Below are positions 60,403 through 64,000 of a stretch of 64,000 nucleotides of DNA, piece by piece (position 1 is the stretch's first letter; each line of letters opens with the position of its first letter). This DNA comes from Chromobacterium rhizoryzae (GTDB taxonomy: Bacteria > Pseudomonadota > Gammaproteobacteria > Burkholderiales > Chromobacteriaceae), in NCBI RefSeq assembly GCF_020544465.1, contig NZ_CP066126.1, positions 124,001-188,000 on the forward strand. Reading direction: 5' to 3'. The position numbers were made by a program, and so were the translations under genes. Below the pieces are notes generated by a model that was not told the origin of the DNA, did no database searches, and saw only the letters and a program-made list of their open reading frames with translations.

Positions 60403-62121
60403 ATGAACGCCCCCATCCACCCCCTGGCCCGTGAACTGAACCAACTGCAGCCGTTCAACCTGGCGGACTTCTACAAAACCGGCCATCCCTCCATGTATCC
60501 GGCGGCCACCACCAAGCTGGTGGCCAATTTCACCCCGCGTTCGGCCAAGTACGCGCCGGTGCTGCCGGAGCTGTTCGACAATAAGGTGGTGTGGTTCGGC
60601 CTGCAGGGTTTCATCCAGCAATACCTGATCGATTTGTTCGACCAAGAATTCTTCCGCCAGCCGCGGGACAAGGCGGTGCGCAAATACCAGCGCCGCATGG
60701 ATACGGCGCTGGGCGCCGGCGCGGTGCCGGCAGGCCGGCTGGAAGCGCTGCACGCGCTGGGTCATCTGCCGCTGGAAATCCGCTCCCTGCCGGAAGGCGC
60801 GCGGGTGGACATCAAGGTGCCGCCGGTGATCTTCAGCAACACGCATCCGGATTTCCCCTGGGTGGCCACCTATTTTGAAACTCTGTTCAGCTGCGAATCC
60901 TGGAAGCCGTCCACCGTGGCCACCATCGCGTTTGAATTCCGCAAGCTGCTGGATTACTTCGCCCGCCTCACCGGCAGCGCGCCGGAGTTCGTCAATTGGC
61001 AGGGCCATGATTTTTCCATGCGCGGCATGAGCGGGGTGCACGACGCCATGCGCTGCGGCGCCGGCCATCTGCTGTCCTTCACCGGCACCGACACCATTCC
61101 GGCGCTGGACTATCTGGAGGACTTCTACGACGCGGACGCGGAGCGGGAACTGGTGGGCGGCTCCATTCCGGCGTCGGAGCACAGCGTGATGGCGCTGCGC
61201 ATCCTGCTGACGCTGCAGCGGCTGCGCCGCGACCCGGCCCACGCCGGGCTGGAGGAGGCGGCGCTGCGCCGGCTGGCGGAACGGGAGGTGGTGCGGGAAT
61301 TCGTCAGCCAGGACTATCCGCGGGGCATGGTGTCCATCGTCAGCGATACCTTTGATTTCTGGAACGTGCTCACGGTGATTGCCCGCGAACTGAAGGACGA
61401 CATCCTGGCGCGGCGGCCGGACGCGCTGGGCAACGCCAAGGTGGTGTTCCGTCCGGATTCCGGCGATCCGGTGAAAATTCTCACCGGCTACCGCGACGAG
61501 GAACTGGTCCGCGTCGACGGCCAGCCGGCGAGGGACGCGGACGGCGCGTACACGGCGCTGAGCGACGGCCAGCGGGTGACGGAGGCCGAGCGCAAGGGCG
61601 CGGTGGAGTGCTTGTGGGAGATTTACGGCGGCACGGTCAGCGACGCCGGCTACCGGCTGCTGGACAGCCATGTGGGCCTGATCTACGGCGACTCCATCAC
61701 CCTGCCGCGCGCCCGCGCCATCCTGCGCCGGCTGGCGGCCAAGGGCTTCGCCTCCGGCAATGTGGTGTTCGGCATCGGCAGCTTTGTCTACGGCATGAAT
61801 TCGCGGGACACCTTCGGCTATGCGCTGAAGGCGATTTACGCGGAAGTGGACGGCGAGGCGGTGGATATCTACAAGGACCCGGCCACGGACGACGGCACCA
61901 AGAAATCCGCCAAGGGACTGCTGCGAGTGGAGCGCGAGGGCGATCATTACGTGCTGCACCAGCAGCAGACGGCGGAGCAGGCGGAGGGCGGCGAATTGCG
62001 GCCGGTGTTCCGCGACGGCCGCTTGCTGGCGCGGCAATCGCTGGCGGAAATCCGGCAGCGGCTGATGGCTTCCTGGCAATGCCCGGAACCGGGCAGCATC
62101 CGCTGGGGCGCGGAGGACTGA
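60403..62121 (+). CDS. nadV: Nicotinamide phosphoribosyltransferase
   Basis: 572 aa from ATG 60403, longer than many NadV proteins (about 460-500) because of a C-terminal extension. Family motifs: FYKTGHPSMYP, FGLQGFIQQYLI, ESWKPSTVATIAFEFRK, HDFSMRGMSG, PASEHSVMALR, SDTFDFWNVLT, FRPDSGDPVKIL, GSFVYGMNSRDTFGYALKA. It converts nicotinamide and PRPP to NMN. It forms an operon with prs under NrtR control. Confidence 0.93.
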   Translation: MNAPIHPLARELNQLQPFNLADFYKTGHPSMYPAATTKLVANFTPRSAKYAPVLPELFDNKVVWFGLQGFIQQYLIDLFDQEFFRQPRDKAVRKYQRRMDTALGAGAVPAGRLEALHALGHLPLEIRSLPEGARVDIKVPPVIFSNTHPDFPWVATYFETLFSCESWKPSTVATIAFEFRKLLDYFARLTGSAPEFVNWQGHDFSMRGMSGVHDAMRCGAGHLLSFTGTDTIPALDYLEDFYDADAERELVGGSIPASEHSVMALRILLTLQRLRRDPAHAGLEEAALRRLAEREVVREFVSQDYPRGMVSIVSDTFDFWNVLTVIARELKDDILARRPDALGNAKVVFRPDSGDPVKILTGYRDEELVRVDGQPARDADGAYTALSDGQRVTEAERKGAVECLWEIYGGTVSDAGYRLLDSHVGLIYGDSITLPRARAILRRLAAKGFASGNVVFGIGSFVYGMNSRDTFGYALKAIYAEVDGEAVDIYKDPATDDGTKKSAKGLLRVEREGDHYVLHQQQTAEQAEGGELRPVFRDGRLLARQSLAEIRQRLMASWQCPEPGSIRWGAED

Positions 62122-62149
62122 GGCGCAGTAGGTTGTGAACGGACTCTAA

Positions 62150-62290
62150 AGAACGTGTTTACGATCTCGCGAGCTAAGGCGAGACAAGGCGTTGCGGCTG
62201 AGAAAGCGGAATGTACGCGTGGTACATGAGCATTTCGAAGCGGGTTTCAACGCCGTATCGCCGACGCGCAGCAGATCGTAAACAGGTTCT
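62150..62290 (+). repeat. Dispersed inverted-repeat element, copy E
   Basis: Starts AGAACGTGTTTACGATCT and ends AGATCGTAAACAGGTTCT: perfect 14-bp inner inverted repeats with one mismatch near the tip. 141 bp, nearly identical to copy D except for the part TTGCGGCTGAG. It sits between nadV and the convergent adhesin gene. Confidence 0.92.
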
Positions 62291-62332
62291 AAGGCCGGGC
62301 GTCATGCCTGGCCTTATTGCATTGTCGGGGAC

Positions 62333-63325
62333 TCAATTAAAGCTCAGCTCCACGGTGGCGGCGGCATTGACCAGGCCGGGGCGGATGGCGGGGCCGCTGG
62401 CGGCGTAGCGCACCACCATGGGCAGCGCGTGCTGTTGCCTGGCCGCCAGGCTGGTGAACTCGGTGCCCAGCGTATAGGCGCCGGTTTCGCCCTGGCGCTG
62501 CAGCTCCAGTCCAATGCCTTGGGCGCTGCCAGGCCCGCCGGCAATGCTCAGCAGCGTGCCGGCGGCGCCGGGCGCGTTGGCGTCGCTCAATTTGGCGCTG
62601 ACGCTGGTGCCGGGCGCGCAGTCCAGATCGATGTTGAACGGCTTATCGCCGGCGCGGCCGGCGCCGGCGAAGTCTCGGGTACTGGCGTCGGGCAGGCGGA
62701 CGGTTTGGCCGGCGTTTTTGAACGAGCAGCCTATCACCCTGATGGCGGGCTGATTGAAGGAGTAGGTGTAGAGCGGCTGTCCGTGATCGCCGCCTTTCTT
62801 GTTCTTGTAGTTGACGGCATGGCTTTCCGGATTGAGCCGCCCAGATGTCACCGGGCCGGTTGTGACCAGTTCGATCGTGTCGGTAATGGTGACGGTATCG
62901 TTCAAGGGCATGCCGCGTAGATTGGTGCGGCCATTGTTCAGACTTGTGGTGCTGAAGGTCTGAGATTTTCCGGAGTGGGTATTGCTGTTTATCCAGCGAA
63001 TGCCGATGCCGGAAGTTTGGGTTTTTCTGACGCCGCTAAGCGATGAGCTGCCGTTGTCGGTGTTGCCATAGGACAAAAAGGCGTACCAGTTGTGTTGGCC
63101 GTTGGCGCTGCGCTTGTCGCATTTGACCGTGGTTGTCAGCACCTGCTTGGCGATCAGGTGTCCGGCGGGCGCCAGGTATGGAATTACCAAGGGATCGGGA
63201 AGCGCTGGAGTGATGGTTGATGAAACCACTTTGCAATCGGCATGGCTTGGGCGGCTGCAGCTTCCCAGCGTCAATAGCAAGACGAGGCAGGCCAGCAGCG
63301 GGCGGCGGGTAGGCGGCGTGTGCAT
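62333..63325 (-). CDS. Fimbrial tip adhesin/minor pilin-like protein
   Basis: 330 aa. The start ATG 63325 follows AAAGGA. The signal peptide ends with either a lipobox-like LGSC (near residue 23) or an AxA-type cut before DCKVV. A long N-terminal beta domain is followed by a pilin-type domain: cysteines at VIGCSFKNAGQTVRLPDAS and LDCAPGTSVSAKL, ending with the chaperone-accepting strand ATVELSFN. This two-domain plan is typical of chaperone-usher tip adhesins. It follows the usher gene on the same strand after 33 bases. Confidence 0.8.
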   Translation of the reverse strand: MHTPPTRRPLLACLVLLLTLGSCSRPSHADCKVVSSTITPALPDPLVIPYLAPAGHLIAKQVLTTTVKCDKRSANGQHNWYAFLSYGNTDNGSSSLSGVRKTQTSGIGIRWINSNTHSGKSQTFSTTSLNNGRTNLRGMPLNDTVTITDTIELVTTGPVTSGRLNPESHAVNYKNKKGGDHGQPLYTYSFNQPAIRVIGCSFKNAGQTVRLPDASTRDFAGAGRAGDKPFNIDLDCAPGTSVSAKLSDANAPGAAGTLLSIAGGPGSAQGIGLELQRQGETGAYTLGTEFTSLAARQQHALPMVVRYAASGPAIRPGLVNAAATVELSFN

Positions 63326-63358
63326 TTGGGTATCCTTTTCTTTGATTAAGCGCGGCGC

Positions 63359-64000
63359 TTAGTGGCAGGGCAGTTCTAGCCGTAGGTAATGACGCCCTGG
63401 CTTGGCGGGCGGCAGCTTATAGCGGGCGCTGCAGCCGCCGCCGCTCCATTTCACGGCCAGCAGGCCTTTCGGTTGTTTAAGCAAGAGCAACGTCCGGCCT
63501 TGCGGGTCCACGATGCCCAAGGGTTGGCCGGCGTCGTCCTCCACGCTGGCGCCAAACGGCGCCGCGCTGCCGTCGCGGCGGCGCAGGCTGAATTGAACGC
63601 GCCGGCCGCTACGCGCCTTGAACACGGCCTTCACCACTGCGCCGCGGCGCGGCACCACTTGCTTGACGCCGTCCTCCAGTTCCAGCGCCGCGCCCAGTTT
63701 GAGGCTGTCCAGGCTCAGGCTGTTGGCGCGATAAGGCTGGGCGTCGGCGCGCACGCTGTAGCCGTTGCCGTTCAGACCGGCGGCGCCGTCCACTTGCAGC
63801 AGGGCGAAGGTGTCGCCGACGGCGCGGCTGAGGTTGACGCCGCCGCCGTGGACGACGATGGCGCCGTTGGCGCCCAGGCTGGCGGACTGATGGCCGCGGG
63901 CGGCGCTATAGGCGGCGCTCAGCTGCGCGACATCGCCTTGATGGGCGCCGCTGGCGTTCAGGCTGGCGTCGCCCTGGCTGTCGCGGCCCACGGAGACGGT
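63359..64000 (-). CDS. Fimbrial outer-membrane usher (C-terminal part; runs off window)
   Basis: Open to the right edge, 213 codons visible. It shows the last strands of the usher barrel (AYSAARGHQSASLGANGAIV, VNLSRAVGDTFALLQVDGAAG) and the two C-terminal plug-like domains (DGVKQVVPRRGAVVKAVFKA, PFGASVEDDAGQPLGIVDPQ), ending RLELPCH. The usher is the pore that assembles and secretes the pilus. The rest of the chaperone-usher cluster must lie to the right. Confidence 0.9.
   Translation of the reverse strand, partial: TVSVGRDSQGDASLNASGAHQGDVAQLSAAYSAARGHQSASLGANGAIVVHGGGVNLSRAVGDTFALLQVDGAAGLNGNGYSVRADAQPYRANSLSLDSLKLGAALELEDGVKQVVPRRGAVVKAVFKARSGRRVQFSLRRRDGSAAPFGASVEDDAGQPLGIVDPQGRTLLLLKQPKGLLAVKWSGGGCSARYKLPPAKPGRHYLRLELPCH

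Overview
The window looks like chromosome from a GC-rich betaproteobacterium of the Chromobacterium/Neisseriales type. That assignment is inference, based on codon and GC character, a histamine-type siderophore locus, an NrtR-nadV NAD-salvage locus, and T6SS and extracellular contractile injection system (eCIS) genes together. I see no rRNA, tRNA or CRISPR array.

Layout. (1) 1-12974: part of an eCIS (Afp/PVC-like) locus: a sheath gene running off the left edge, a mutated tail-tube gene, an AAA+ ATPase, a DUF4255 terminator-like protein, an A+T-richer gene for a protein of about 1860 aa (probable payload toxin), and a tape-measure-family gene containing four near-identical 270-bp repeats. A truncated gene end abuts an IS element. 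(2) 12975-15612: two IS3-family elements, one intact and one frameshifted. (3) 15880-17134: two divergent genes of unknown function. (4) about 17140-27860: a Tn7-like transposon (tnsA-tnsB-tnsC-tniQ) followed by an operon of a Dam-type adenine methylase, a HerA-type ATPase and a NurA-like nuclease. This is the best candidate here for an undescribed defence or DNA-processing system. (5) 28142-35085: a T6SS island with VgrG, a VRR-NUC nuclease effector, two tandem DUF3396 immunity proteins and an unknown protein. (6) 36029-58099: an iron-siderophore region resembling the anguibactin/acinetobactin class: histidine decarboxylase, free carrier protein, Cy-Cy-A NRPS with an inactive carrier domain, amine N-hydroxylase, half-C/PCP/C NRPS, ECF sigma factor, two ABC half-exporters, two FecCD permeases, ATPase, binding lipoprotein and TonB receptor. 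Fur-like sites lie at three promoters. (7) 58729-62121: NrtR regulator divergent from prs-nadV, with two 21-bp operators between. (8) 62333-64000: a fimbrial adhesin-like protein and the C-terminus of an usher.

How the parts work together. The siderophore genes fit one pathway. Histidine is decarboxylated to histamine and N-hydroxylated. An aryl or aminoacyl chain is built on the stand-alone carrier, cyclised by the Cy domains, and joined to N-hydroxyhistamine by the C-terminal C domain of the second NRPS. The ABC pair may export the product, and the receptor, lipoprotein and permeases bring ferri-siderophore back. No dihydroxybenzoate genes are in the window, so they would have to be elsewhere.

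Repeats. Intergenic spaces from 35.8 kb onward carry a dispersed element of about 140-150 bp with 17-bp terminal inverted repeats (five near-complete copies and one partial), and a separate palindromic GTGGGTATCGC-type repeat arranged as a short tandem array.
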